From Paulinella micropora (lineage: Eukaryota > Cercozoa > Imbricatea > Euglyphida > Paulinellidae): a stretch of 64,000 bases of DNA. The stretch covers positions 112,099-176,098 of the forward strand of contig WBZZ01005857.1 of the NCBI GenBank assembly GCA_019918135.1, read 5' to 3'. Shown here one piece after another: positions 9,749 to 20,600 of the stretch; the first letter of the stretch is position 1; each line of letters begins with the position of its first letter. The notes beneath the pieces are model-generated. The model worked only from the letters and a program-made list of their open reading frames with translations. It made no database searches and was not told the origin of the DNA. The position numbers and the translations under genes are program-made.

Positions 9749-11530
9749 TCAATCCGATCTGGGTAGGTCAAACAAGCAAATGGTCCCGCCCCACGTCTGC
9801 AACTGTGCCAGCTGATCCAGGTCTAGCCTGGTGCCTCGCAGGTCCAGGGTGAGTGTGCCGCGAGCCGAGCCGCGCCCAAGCTCGCCCAGCCGGTGCAGCG
9901 CTTGGGCGCATTGAAAGTTCATGCCCCCGCCCGCGTCGTCGCGCAGGCACCAGCGGGTTAGTCGAGGCCAGGCGTGCCATATCTCTTGCAATAGGCGTAG
10001 CTCACAAAGCTCAGTGTTTTTCGTTAGGTTTAGTTCCAGCCAGCGCATATTCTTGAATAAACCAAAGTACTTGGACAGGGATTTCCCATCCAAGGCCCGA
10101 TCAACTCGCAGCTCTTGCAGGCACGCCAGGACCGACAAGTCAGGCCCGGCGCGGAGGCAGGCGTCCAGCACGTCGAGGCTAGGTAGGTGTAGGCTCTGGA
10201 GCTTGGGGAGCAGTGCCAGCAGCCTGGGAGGCAGGGACTCGACGCGCGTGCCACTGAGGTCCAGGCTTTCTAGGCTCGTGCTCTGGTCCCGCCGTGCTCC
10301 AAACATCAGAGCGAGAAACCTATCGTCGACGAATTTGCAACCGTGCCAAGAAAGTTCTTTTAGCCCGACAGTCGTCTTTCGAAAAGCCTCTTCCCAAGCT
10401 AGCGCGTTTGTCGGCGGCGCAAGCGTGCAATTGACCAATCGGAGCCTCTTTTCCGTGAAAGGTTTCAGAAAATCACTAAGCACATCGGGCACGTCAGCCC
10501 CCAGAGCGAACCCCTCCAACTCTAACGCGCCCACTGTGCTGTTACGTTCATCATACACATCACACAGCTCACCTGAATGCACTTTAGGTGTACGGCCCCC
10601 CCACAAGCTACGACGCAACCGCTTGCCCCCCACGATGCAGGTCGACGGAACATACTCTGTCACCAAACGCCCTATGTCCCGCGGCGAGCCTGCCTCTGCC
10701 AAGAGGCGTGCTAGTTTGCCGTTGGCGGCGGCTCCGTTGAAGCGGATTCGAAGCGAGTAAACAGAAACGTATTTGTAGTAGGATAAATCCAAGCCGGGCC
10801 AGCTCAGGTCCTGGCGTGAGCCAAACTCTGCTGCATTTCCAGGTCTTCTACCTTCAATTCACTTCTGTGCCAAAGCCGGCGCCCGATCCGATTGCGAAGT
10901 TTGAAAACGCCCGCTCCGAGCGTGTATTTGAGCCTGAGCCCTCTGTCTTTGACTTCGTCGTCGTCGTCGTCGGACCAGCCCGTCTCCGAGTAGATTGGGA
11001 TTGGGTTTAGAGCCGTTTTGCAAGCCACGCAGTCCACCAGACTCAGCTGCTTGGGCGGGCTTCCAAGCACCAAGGTGGCTTCTTGGCAATCGACCAGCAC
11101 CAGACTTCCCTCACTGTGGGGCGGCAGCTTGTAAGAACCTCCGCGCAGTCCTTGCAGCTTCAGGCTGCGCGCCAGTGGATACGCAAGCCACGCTAGGCTT
11201 TGGCAAACGGTTCGGCTCTTTTCCTCAAAGTGTTCTTCCTTGCTGAGGCGCAGCTTTAAGTCAAACTTGCCTTTGTGCTTCTTCATAACATGGGCCAGGG
11301 TTTTGAGCACGTGAGGACGCCCAAGGATCGCCACGTCCAGCGCTACGGCTTGTAAGCCGTGCTCGATCTGGTACCTCAACGCGCTCAGCCAGGCCCCGGC
11401 TTGCTTGCGCTCGGTGGCGCCTAAATGACGCTTCCTTTTTTAGCCCGCGCGCTTGCTTGCGGGCGGGGCTGGCCCCCGACTCTAGGTCAGCGCCGCCCCT
11501 TAGCAGCTCCCAGAGATGGCGTGCTCTCAT
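9749..11530 (-). pseudogene. Leucine-rich-repeat protein gene, frameshifted
   Basis: Three minus-strand frames read in order: 11530 to about 11470 (MRARHLWELLRGGADLESGA), about 11440 to 10850, and about 10850 to 9749. The last two contain irregular leucine-rich repeats such as STSLESLDLSGTRVESLPPR and LLALLPKLQSLHLPSLDVLD. These resemble the LRR parts of F-box proteins, here without a convincing F-box. The first break coincides with a GC hairpin at about 11437-11477 (gcccgcgcgc...gcgggcgggg). The second is a simple indel near 10850. LRR proteins of this kind usually bind other proteins, often as substrate receptors of ubiquitin ligases. The related F-box/LRR gene at 22022 supports a local gene family. 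Function is inferred only from the repeats. Confidence 0.55.
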
Positions 11531-11971
11531 GGGTGGACTATCTCTTTGATCTTAAAGGCAAATCGTGCTTATCTCTCTATTAGTTTTCAGTGTCAATTGT
11601 AAGACGGTCGAGATGTAATATAAAAAAAGATTTCTCACTTTCTTGGCGCCCCCCCCTCTCCTACAAGGGGAGCAAGAATATGTAAACTTTTTTGGAGCCC
11701 ATATAGGGAGGGGGGCGCCCCCCCCCCCCTTCTTTTCTCTTCCCTCCACCTGGGCCCCCTGAGCCCGGGGGGCTCAAAGAACAGGGGAAGGGCACAGAAG
11801 CTACAAGGTTTTCTTAAAAAAAACATGAAACGCCTCCACTAAGCCCCCCCTTCCCCATTCCTGTCCAAGTTCTCAAACGCGGGGGGGAGGCTAAGCACAG
11901 GGTTGTGCCTCTCCCTCATCCCTGCCCCTTTTCTTTCCCGTGTGCTTACATATTCAGGTGCGAGGTGCAAC
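11531..11971. other. Intergenic C/G-run sequence
   Basis: Contains the recurrent hairpin 'ctgagcccggggggctcaaag' near 11758-11779, C runs and T-rich stretches. No gene is supported before the ATG at 11972. Confidence 0.4.
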
Positions 11972-12640
11972 ATGGACGGGACCTGCTCCGGGGGCGAACT
12001 CTTCTCTGCCCTTGACATGAATGTTCTTACCAAGGTTCCGGGTGTCGGGGAGCACATGTTTGAGCTGCAAGGCAAGGCAGTAAAGGCGACGGTGGAGAAA
12101 GATGGCTCGCTGCATTTGCAACACAGGTTTCTTTGGGACAACTTGAGTTTGCAGGCTCAGTCCGAACGGGAGAGGCGCTCCCTGGAACTCCGGAAACGCC
12201 ACGAGGATTTGGCCCTTGTGCAAAAAGATCTGCAAGTGCTCGAACTAAAGCTTCGCCAGGGCCCTGCAGACGATGAGCCTGAGTCTCCAGATCAAGAGCT
12301 AGGCCAGAAGTTGATAAGACTACATCAGATTATTGGCAATTATGCTAGGCAGATCTCGCTCTTGGAGCAAAAGCAAGAACTTGAGGTCAAGTATACGGAA
12401 ATTACAGAGACTACAAGCTGCAGGCTCCCGCCCGGTCTGATTGTGCGCGTGCCCGCTTTGTTCTCGGGACGAATAGCGTATGGCGCAGGCAAGGTGCCCC
12501 AGTGTCGCCAAAATAACAACTACTTTAATAAAAGCTCGCGAAAAAGGCAGTGTTGTCGAAAAATCCGAAACTTGGCTCAGGGGAGAGAGGAAGAGGCAGG
12601 GGGGCGCCAAGGAAGTGTAAGAAAAATCACGCTGAATTAA
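11972..12640 (+). CDS. Coiled-coil protein of unknown function
   Basis: The ATG at 11972 is preferred over an upstream one at 11903, because the sequence between them is repeat-like. The first 70 residues look globular (VPGVGEHMFELQGKAVKATV). A charged coiled coil follows at about residues 60-155, with heptads around LVQKDLQVLELKLRQG and LIRLHQIIGNYARQISLLEQ. The C-terminal 50 residues run into repeat-type DNA, so the true end may lie nearer 12,530. No family is recognised. Confidence 0.5.
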   Translation: MDGTCSGGELFSALDMNVLTKVPGVGEHMFELQGKAVKATVEKDGSLHLQHRFLWDNLSLQAQSERERRSLELRKRHEDLALVQKDLQVLELKLRQGPADDEPESPDQELGQKLIRLHQIIGNYARQISLLEQKQELEVKYTEITETTSCRLPPGLIVRVPALFSGRIAYGAGKVPQCRQNNNYFNKSSRKRQCCRKIRNLAQGREEEAGGRQGSVRKITLN

Positions 12641-13740
12641 AACTAGACAAGGCATTACACTTGACACTTTGCAACGGCATCCGGCCCATGTTATTCTTTT
12701 TTGCACTCTCTTGGCGCGCGAGCAGAGCACAGACGGTGCCGGCCAGGGTTCTAACATAGGCTACCACAGCGACATGACGTGGACAGGATGCTGCTGCGGC
12801 AGCCTGAGGGTGCCGTTGAAAATCTCAGGCTGCCGCATGGTTCTCAGTGCTAAGATTAAAACTTTGTCAGAGATTTTTTTTTATTTTTTTTTGTACATTT
12901 CTTAGAGCGCCCCTGCCCTCCCCTCCCGCTCCCGCTCCCGATTCTCAGACAGTGAAAAGGGACCGGAAGGGGGGGAAGCACACCCCGCCCCCTTCTTCAC
13001 CCCCCCCCCCCCCCCTTCTTTCCCCCCGTCTGTTCCCTTTGTTGTCGGGCAAGATTTTTTTTTCTTTTCATATTTTTCTGACCTTGAGAACGGTGGCCGA
13101 GCTATGGCACGGACAGGACGCAGTCGGGTAGTGAGGCTCTTGTCCTCCTGGCACATTGATTACGGGGGCAGTACCATCCGCCGCAGGGTCGTGCTGGAGC
13201 ACGGTGCCAGCAGCTAGTTTTCAGTGCCCAAGTGTAAGACCGTCGGGCTTTGATTCAGCGTATTCTTTTTCGCACTCTCTTGGCGCGTCCCTTTCCCTTT
13301 CCCGCTCCCTCTCTTGGTTCTCAGTGCCAAGATTAAAACTTTGTCAGGGATTTTTTTTGCGTGATTCTTCGTGTACACCGGCGAAGCGCGCCCCTACCCC
13401 TCTTCCTCTCTTCCCTCTACTCCCTCCCCCCTTCTTCCCCTCGTCTGTTTTTTTTGTTGTCGGGCAAAAAAAAAATTCTTTTCCTCTTTTCATATTTCCG
13501 CGGATCTTGCGCACGGTAGCCGAGCTATGGCACGGACAGGACACAGTCGAGCTTTAATTCAGCGTAAATTACATTTTCTTGGCGCGCCCCTGCTCCTCCT
13601 TCCCTGCCTCTCCCCTCTGCAAGGATATGCGGAAATATCTGCGGGAATATGAAAAGTGGAAAGCAACAATTTTTTTTGGAACGCGTTTGCACGCGCTCTG
13701 AGGAGGGACGAGGGGAGGGGGAGAGGAACAAGCAGAGGAC

Positions 13741-13850
13741 AAAGGTGAGAGGGGCGACGAAGGTGAGAGGGGCGACAAAGGTGAGAGGGGCGACGAAAGT
13801 GAGAGGGGCGACGAAAGTGAGAGGGGCGACGAGAGTGAGAGGGAGGTGGA
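13741..13850 (+). repeat. 18-bp tandem repeat (gtgagaggggcgacgaaa), first array
   Basis: Six near-perfect copies of an 18-bp unit containing gagaggggcgacg, directly upstream of an E2F-like palindrome module. Similar arrays lie at 14178-14265 and 29697-29735. Confidence 0.85.
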
Positions 13851-14030
13851 GGACGTCTTCCTCACGGCGGCGTTGGGGCGTCTGTGTGGGATTTTTTTTG
13901 CGCAAGTAGATTTTGGCGCCAAATTGGCGCTTACGGCTGTTTCCCCGGGAAAGCTAAGACGTACTGCATTTTTCAACCGTATCACGCACCCTACCTCCGG
14001 ACGGCACAATTTGGCGCCAAATTTAGCTTG
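13851..14030. promoter_or_regulatory. Module with two TTTGGCGCCAAA palindromes
   Basis: After the 18-bp array comes a conserved block (gaggacgtcttcctcacggc, then cgcaagtag). It contains TTTGGCGCCAAA at 13912-13923 and again at 14010-14021. This palindrome matches the consensus of E2F/DP cell-cycle factors (TTTSSCGC). The same block occurs near 14265-14380 and 29740-29915. Whether it works as a promoter is unknown. Confidence 0.45.
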
Positions 14031-14177
14031 GGGGGCCGTTCCGGAGGCTAGCAGAGAAATCGGACGTTTTCCCGCGGGGAGAAACCCGCGGGCCTTTTAC
14101 TCACACGAAAATGTTTTTCAGCCCTCTCACCTTCCGTAGAGGCAGGGAGGTGCAGAGCAAAGGGGAGCGGGGCAACA

Positions 14178-14385
14178 AAGGTGAGAGGGGCGACGAAAGT
14201 GAGAGGGGCGACGAGAGTGAGAGGGGCGACGAGAGTGAGAGGGGCGACGAGAGTGAGAGGGAGGGGGAGGACGTATTCCTCACGGCGGCCCAGCCGAGCG
14301 TCTGTGTGGGAATTTCTTTTTGCGCAAGTAGATTTTGGCGCCAAATTGGCGCTTACGGCTGTTTCCCCGGGAAAGCTTAGTGGAA
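14178..14385. repeat. Second copy of the 18-bp array plus GGCGCC module
   Basis: Five copies of the 18-bp unit are followed by the same block as at 13851, with one TTTGGCGCCAAA at 14334-14345. The second palindrome is missing because the copy ends earlier, at an AAGCTTAG junction. Confidence 0.7.
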
Positions 14386-14416
14386 TCAACTTAGTTTTGT
14401 TGCAATTCTGCTCCTT

Positions 14417-14436
14417 GCTCTTTGAGCCACCCGGGC
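14417..14436. repeat. Recurrent hairpin of the gagcc...gggctc family
   Basis: A representative, tttgagccacccgggctcag. The same palindrome, often with tttgagcccccgggctcagg, recurs near 7165, 7318, 11760, 15228, 16180, 16475, 17785, 18380, 21061, 34920, 45740 and 45850, usually close to a C/G run and in both orientations. Confidence 0.7.
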
Positions 14437-17400
14437 TCAGGGGGTGGGAAGGAGTAGAGGGGAGAGAAGAAGAGGCAGGGGAGGGGGGGAGGGAGAGCAC
14501 GAATTGTCTTAGTTCCCCGTCTGAGAACAGGGAGTGGGAGAGGGAAGGGAGAGGGTAGGGGCGCGCTAAGAATATACAAAAAATTAATAAAAAGATCCCT
14601 GACAAGGTTTTAATCTTGGCACTGAGAGCAAGAGAAAGAGAAGGAAAAGGAAGGGACAGGGGGAGTGGAGCGCCAAGAAAGTGCAAGAAAAGTCCTTTTT
14701 AATTAAAACTCGACAAAGTCTTACACTTGACACTTGCAACGGCACCCTCAGGCTGCCGCAGCATCCAGCCCACTCGACGGTCTTACATTTAGGGGCACTG
14801 AAAACTAGGAGCAGATCACCGTGCTCCAGCACGACCCTGCGGAGGATGGATGGATGGGCGGTGGTCAATGTGCCACGACGACAAAGGCCTCACTACCCCG
14901 ACGGCGTCCTGTACATGCCATAGCTCGACCACCGTGCGCAAGGTCAGAAAAATATGAAAAGAGGTGGGGGAGAGGCGCGCTAAGAATGTAAAAAAATTAA
15001 TAAAAAGAAATCCTTGACAAAGTTTTAATCTTCGGCACTGAAAACTAAGAGAAAGAAGGGCCGGGGAGGATTAATCTATCCTGCCCCCCCCCCCCCCTTC
15101 CCCCCGTCGGTAAGAGGGAAGGGGGGAGGGCAGCAGAAAGGATTTGAGAATACAGAGGGGGGGGGGGAAATGCCCCGCCATGGGCTCAGTGGAATTTGCT
15201 TAGTTTTTGTTGCAAATCTGCCCCCTGCTCTTTGAGCCTCGGGCTCAGGGGTAGAGGGAGGGGAGGCACAAGACAAATGTAAAGGGGAGGGGGGAGGAGG
15301 GGGGCGCCAAGAGAGTGCGAAAAAGAATACGATGAATTAAAGCTCGACGGTCTTGCACTTGGGCACTGAAAACTAGGAGCAAAGCACCGTGCACCAGCAC
15401 GACCCTGCGGCGGATGGATGGGCAGTGTCAATGTGCCAGAAAAACAAAAGCCTCACTACCCCGACGGCGTCCTTCCGTGCCATGGGTCGGCCACCGTGCG
15501 CAAGGTCAGAAAAATATGAAAAGAGGAAAAAAAAATTTCTTGCCTGACAACAAAGGAAACAGGCGGGGGGGATGAAAGGGAGAGGGAGGGAGGAAGAGGA
15601 AGGGGGGAAGAAAGAGGAGGGGTGTGCTTTCCCCCCGTCCCCCCTCTCGTCCCTCTGTTTCCCTTGTCCCCTGCTATCCCCCCGCCCCCCCGTCCCTCGT
15701 CCCTCTGTTCCCCTTGTCACCTGCTACCCCCCCCCCCCCCCTCTCTCGTCCCTTGTTTGCGCGTGCAAACGCATAGGGAAGAGGCAGGGAAGGAGGAAGC
15801 ACAAATTGTCTTGGTCCACTGTCTGAGAATCGGGAGCGGGGGAGCAAAGGGGCAAGGGGGAGGGCGCGCCAAGAAAGTACAAAACAAAAACTACGCTGAA
15901 TTAAAACTCGACAAAACTGAAAACTGAAAACTGAGAGAGAGGAAGAGGAAAGGGGAGGGGCGGGGTCGGTTAGTGGATGCGTTGCATGTATTTATTTCTT
16001 TGGCAGCTTCTGCGCCCCCCCCCCCCCCCCTCTCCCCTGCTCCTTGAGCCCCATGGGCGCGGGGGAGGGAAGGGTGGCAGAAAGGATTTGAGCATACAGG
16101 GGGGGGGGGGGGGAGTGCTCCCCGCCATGGGCTCAGTGGAATCTTCTTAGTTTTTGTTGCAATTCTGTCCCATGCTCTTTGAGCCCCCCGGGCTCCGGGG
16201 AATGGGAGGGGGGGGAAAGAGAAAAGAAGAGGCAGGGGAGGGGGGGAGGGGAGAGCACGAATTTTTCTAGTCCCCCGTCTGAGAATCGGGAGCGGGAGAG
16301 GGAAAGGCGAGGGTAGGGGCGCGCTAAGAATGTACAAGAAAAATCACGCGAAAAAAATTTGCTGACAAAATTTTAGTCTTGGCACTGAGAACTAAGAGAG
16401 GGAGAAGGAAGGGGCAGGTTGTGTGTGTGGGGGGGAGTGCCCCCCCCCCTCCCCCTTTTTTCTTTTTCTCACTTGAGCCCCCTGAGCCCGGGGGGCTCAA
16501 AGAGCAGGGAAAAGGGAGAGAAGGGGGAAGGGGGAGACTTTTTCTCTTTCTCGTTTCTACAAAATAAATTTGCCGCCAAATTTCGAATGTGTGTTTCCCC
16601 AGAAAAAACTAGCGCCCCCCTTTTTCTTGTGACATGACCAGCTTTGTCTAGTCTAAGACTTTTTCGAGTTTTAATTTTAAATTTTTTTTTTAACTTTTCT
16701 CTCCCACTCCCCGTTCTCAGCGCTGAGCGTAAGACTCATAGGGAGGGGCGCTTCGCCGGTGTAAACAAAATCACGCGAAAAAAGAAATACTTGACAAAGT
16801 TTTAATCTTTGGCACTGAAAACCAAGAGAGGAAGGGGCCGGGGAGGATCAATCTGTCTTACCCCCTCCCCCCGCTCCTTGAGCCCCCTGGGATTAGGGAG
16901 GTGGGAAGGAGTAGAGGGAAGAGAAGAAGAGGCAGGGGAAGGGAGGGTAGGGGCGCGCTTCGCCGGTGTACAAGAAAAATCACGCGAAAAAAAAATTACT
17001 GACAAAATTTTAATCTTGGCACTGAGAACTAAGAAAGGAAGAGGGAAGGGGCGGGGAAGGATCAAGCACGATTTGTCTTGCCCCCACCCCCCGTCTGAGA
17101 ACGTGTACAGGGAGGGGCGGGGTGTGCTCTCCCCCCTCTCGTCCCTCTGTTCCCCTTATCCCCTGCTATCCCCCCATCCCCTCGTCCCTTGTTTGTGTGT
17201 GCAAACGCGTTCCAAAAAAAATTCTTTTCCACTTTTCATATTTTTCCTACTTCCGCAGATCTTACGCACCGTGCTCCGGCACGACCCTGCTGCGGATGGA
17301 TGGGCGGTGGTTAATGTGCTAGGAGGACAAAAACCTCACTGCCCAGACGGCGTCCTGTCCGTGCCATGGCTCGGCCACCGTGCGCAAGGTCAGCAAAATA

Positions 17401-19113
17401 TGAAAAGAGGAAAAAAAAAATTTTTGCCCGACAACAAAGGGAACAGAAGGGGGGAAGAAGGGCGGAATGTGCTTCCTCCCCCCCCCCCCCCCCGTTCCCT
17501 TCTCACTGTCTGAGAATCGGGAGCGGGAGGGGGAGGGCAGGGGCGCGCTAAAGAAATGCACAAAAAATTAAAAAAATCCCTGACAAAGTTTTAATCTTGG
17601 CACTGAGAACCAAGAGGGGAAGGGGCCGGGGAGGATTAATCTATCTTTCCTCCCGCCCCGTTAGTAAGAGGGGAGGGAGAAAGGCGCCCGGCATAGGGGG
17701 GGTTTATGGAGGCGTTGCATGTATTTATTTTGTTTGTAGCTTCTGCGCCATTCACCCTTCCCCTCTTCCCCTCCCCTACTCCCTGAGCGCCCTGGGCTCA
17801 GGGGAGGATGGAGTAGAGGGGAGAGAGGAAGAGGCAGGGGGGGAGCACGAATTATCTTAGTCCCCCGTCTGAGAACAGGGAGTGGGAGAGGGAAGAGGGG
17901 GAAGTGGGGCGCCAAGAAAGTGCAAGAAAAGTCCTTTTTAATAAAAACTAACTCGACAAAGTCTTACACTTGACGCTTGCAACGGCACCCTCAGGCTGCC
18001 GCAGCATTCGGCCCACTCGACGGTCTTACATTTGGGGGCACTAAAAACTAGGAGCAGATCACCGTGCTCCAGCACGACCCTGCGGAGGATGGATGGATGG
18101 GCTGTGGTCAATGTGCCACGACGACAAAGGCCTCACTTCCCCGACGGCGCCCTGTACGTGCCATAGCTCGACCACCGTGCGCAAGATCCGCGGGAATATG
18201 AAAAGAGGTGGGGGAGGGGCGCGCTAAGAATGTAAAAAAAATTAATAAAAAGAAATCCTTGACAAAGTTTTAATCTTCGGCACTGAAAACTAAGAGAATA
18301 CAGAGGGGGAGGGAAATGCCCCGCCATGGGCTCAGTGGAATTTGCTTAGTTTTTGTTGCAAATCTGCCCCCTGCTCTTTGAGCCCCGGGCTCAGGGGTAG
18401 AGGGAGGGGAGGCACAAGACAAATGTAAAGGGGAGGGGGAGGGAGGGGGGCGCCAAGAGAGTGCGAAAAAGAATACGATGAATTAAAGCGCGACGGTCTT
18501 ACACTTGGGCACTGAAAACTAGGAGCAAAGCACCGTGCGCAAGGTCAGAAAAATATGAAATTAAAGAGGAAAAAATTTTTCTTGCCTGACAACAAAGGGA
18601 ACAGACGGGGGGGGGGGGGAGAAAGGGAGAGGGAGGGAGGAAGAGGAAGGGGGGAAGAAGGGGGAGGGGTGTGCTTTTCCCCTGTCCCCCCTCTTGTCCC
18701 TCTGTTCCCCTTGTCCCCTGCTATCCCCCCCCCCTCTCTCCTCATCCCTTGTTTGCGCGCTAAGAACGTACAAGAAAGAAATAATTAAAAAGAAATCCTT
18801 GACAAAGTTTTACTATTGGCACTGAGAACTAGGAGAGGGAAGGGGGGGGGGGTAGGGGCGCGCTAAGAAAGTGCAAGAAAAGTCTGTTTAATTAAAACTC
18901 GACAAGGCATTACACGTGACACTTGCAACTGCACCCTCAGGCTGCCGCAGCATCCGGCCCACGTCATGTTGCTGTGGTAGCTTATGTTAGAACCCTGGCC
19001 GGCACCGTCTGTGCTCTGCTCGCGCGCTAAGAGAGTGCGAAAAAGAATACGCTGAATTAAAGCTCGACCGTCTTACACTTGAGCACTGAAAACCAGGAGC
19101 GGAGCACCGTGCG

Positions 19114-19262
19114 GATCGGATTGAAATCTTGAGTGGGTGAACCCCCTCAGAGATTCCTACAGCTGGGAGAGAGAAAGGGCAGCACGCGGCACATCCCCCT
19201 CTCTCCTCAGAGGCCCCGATCGAAGCAAAGCAACCAAAACCGACCTGAGATCGGTTTTGGTG
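19114..19262 (-). ncRNA. Conserved 3' non-coding region of the TnpB/Fanzor-like element (candidate guide-RNA scaffold)
   Basis: This lies just downstream of the nuclease stop codon in the gene's orientation. About 100 bases (19114-19215) are conserved at 42300-42402 next to another nuclease fragment, although nothing there codes. Between the two is an 11-bp perfect stem (19233-19243 with 19251-19261, loop cctgaga). In IS200/IS605 and IS607 elements and in Fanzors, the sequence overlapping and following the 3' end of the nuclease gene is the omega-RNA, ending at the element's right end. By analogy the right end here would be the shared gatcggattgaaatcttga. The RNA has not been shown; the stem could instead mark a transcript end. 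Confidence 0.45.
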
Positions 19263-19410
19263 CGAGGTCTAGAACCTAAACAAACTAATATAAATCCTGC
19301 TGACCCAAGGCCAGCAGTCTTACAAGGATGTTGCGACTGGCGTTCATGTCGCGTCCGTGCTGCAGAGCGCACCACTGGCAGCTGTACGTTTTGGCGGCTT
19401 TGATGTCCCT

Positions 19411-19490
19411 CCAGCCCGCTGGCGCGGGCTGGAAGGCCTGTGCGAGGGGGAGAGGGGGGGGGGGGGGCGCGGGGGGCACGCCCCCCGGCG
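19411..19490. mobile_element. GC hairpin element 1 in the nuclease gene
   Basis: It has two palindromes, ccagcccgctggcgcgggctgg at its left and ggggggcacgcccccc at its right, joined by a G-rich spacer. It lies where the RuvC-II part of the nuclease is missing. Confidence 0.6.
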
Positions 19491-19684
19491 CCAGCGGTTG
19501 CGCTTTTTGCTGCTGTCCTTAGCCAGTAGCCCAACCTTGCTTAGCCGATTGTCGATGTGTTTCTGCAGACGGTAGACGCGTGCAATAGACCCGCGGCCCC
19601 ATTCGGTTATCGCGCCCGAGTCCGCGTGGTACATGGTCAGAAAGCTCCGCACGCCCGGATCGATGCTTACTACACGCTTGGAGT

Positions 19685-19745
19685 CCAGCCCGCTGCCGCG
19701 GGCTGAAAGGGTAGCAAGGGGGGGCGCGGGGGGCTTGCCCCCCGG
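19685..19745. mobile_element. GC hairpin element 2 in the nuclease gene
   Basis: Same two-hairpin structure: ccagcccgctgccgcgggct, a short spacer, then ggggggcttgcccccc. It lies just before the RuvC-I motif and changes the reading frame. Confidence 0.65.
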
Positions 19746-20239
19746 GTCTCAGAAAGCCTGCAAAGAAGCCCCGCTGGCGCCCACAGACTGTGTGCGAGAT
19801 CGCGATCGTAGACCTGCGCTCTCCCCAATTGCGGAAGTTCACTCTTTTCCAGTGAAAGAACTTGCCCTTCTGGCTAAGATTTGAGATGGCCGAGGCTCTC
19901 GCCGCTTGCAGATCCCGGATGGCCACTTCGCGGATGTCATAGGGCACGTTGAGAAGCCACGGTCTGGCTCGCACAAATTCGCTACCTTCTTTCACAAACC
20001 GCAGGCGCAGAGTATCTAGATCGAAGTCGCCCAAACAGCGCATTCTACCGCCCATCTCGGCCCTTCTTTTCTCTCGGCGCTCCTTTTGTTCTTGACGTTC
20101 CCTGGCTTTTCTGGCTTTGATCTCCTCGGGCGTCTCCTCCTTCTCTTCCTTGTCTTTCTCAGCCTGCTTCTCTTCCTTTTTTAGTCTCTTGTGCTTGCCG
20201 GGCTTTTCCTCCTTGGGTTCTTGGCGCCGCCTCTTTTTA

Positions 20240-20312
20240 CCAGCCCGCTGACGCGGGCTGGAGGGAAGCACGCTGGGCTTTAAGGGGGGGCGCGGGGGGC
20301 ATGCCCCCCGGC
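20240..20312. mobile_element. GC hairpin element 3 in the nuclease gene
   Basis: ccagcccgctgacgcgggct, spacer, then ggggggcatgcccccc. It separates the N-terminal strand motif from the Lys/Glu-rich linker. Confidence 0.65.
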
Positions 20313-20548
20313 AGCCAATCCCGCCTGACTTCCTTATCCTTGGTCTTCGGATAGATTCTGCACGTGAATGTTTTCAGCGGGGGCGTCTTGCCCGCTTTCT
20401 TGTTGAGACTAAACTTTTTTTTAGGCACCTTCTGTGTCTCTTTTGCCTTGGCTGCGTTGCGTCGCGCGTTGACCTGAGTTGCGGGCAGCAGTGCAAGTCG
20501 CGACTGCCAGGAGGTCTCCTGCGGGCCTTGCTCAGTTGCTAGCTCGTA

Positions 20549-20600
20549 CCAGCCCGCCGGCGCGGGCTGAAAGAGGGGCTCGGGGGGCCTTGCCCCCCGG
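20549..20600. mobile_element. GC hairpin element 4 in the nuclease gene
   Basis: ccagcccgccggcgcgggct, short spacer, then ggggggccttgcccccc. It is the shortest copy and lies near the start of the gene. Confidence 0.65.

Larger units (their letters stand above)
12641..19110. repeat. 6.5-kb mosaic of dispersed repeats, no supported gene
   Basis: The region is built from a limited set of units on both strands. One is 'ttctcagtgccaagattaaaac' followed by ttgtca and a T-rich tail ending in gcgcgcccc; copies in either orientation lie near 12843, 13320, 14605, 15010, 16375, 16800, 17010, 17590, 18255 and 18800. Another is 'ggctcggccaccgtgcgcaa' followed by ggtcagaaaaatatgaaaag, near 13080, 14930, 15490, 17370 and 18170. 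A third is the self-complementary 'ggtcgtgctggagcacggtg' near 13188, 14815, 17270 and 18060. A fourth is 'caacggcaccctcaggctgc', near 14738, 17980 and 18930. Hairpins of the gagccc...gggctc type and many C/G runs lie between them. Every long frame is proline-, arginine- or serine-rich repeat sequence. Confidence 0.75.

Noticed and set aside
9921-10760. A 279-residue + strand frame opposite the LRR gene
   Set aside because: It is Ser/Arg-rich antisense sequence; the minus strand shows clear leucine-rich repeats.
13649-13909. Open frame over the 18-bp repeats (Val-Arg-Gly-Ala-Thr-Lys)
   Set aside because: The 18-bp unit keeps all frames open. There is no start context, no non-repetitive part, and the same array occurs without a frame elsewhere.
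12641-19110. tRNA or other structured RNA genes in the repeat mosaic
   Set aside because: The self-complementary units such as ggtcgtgctggagcacggtg lack a cloverleaf with anticodon and T-loop. Recurrence marks them as repeats.
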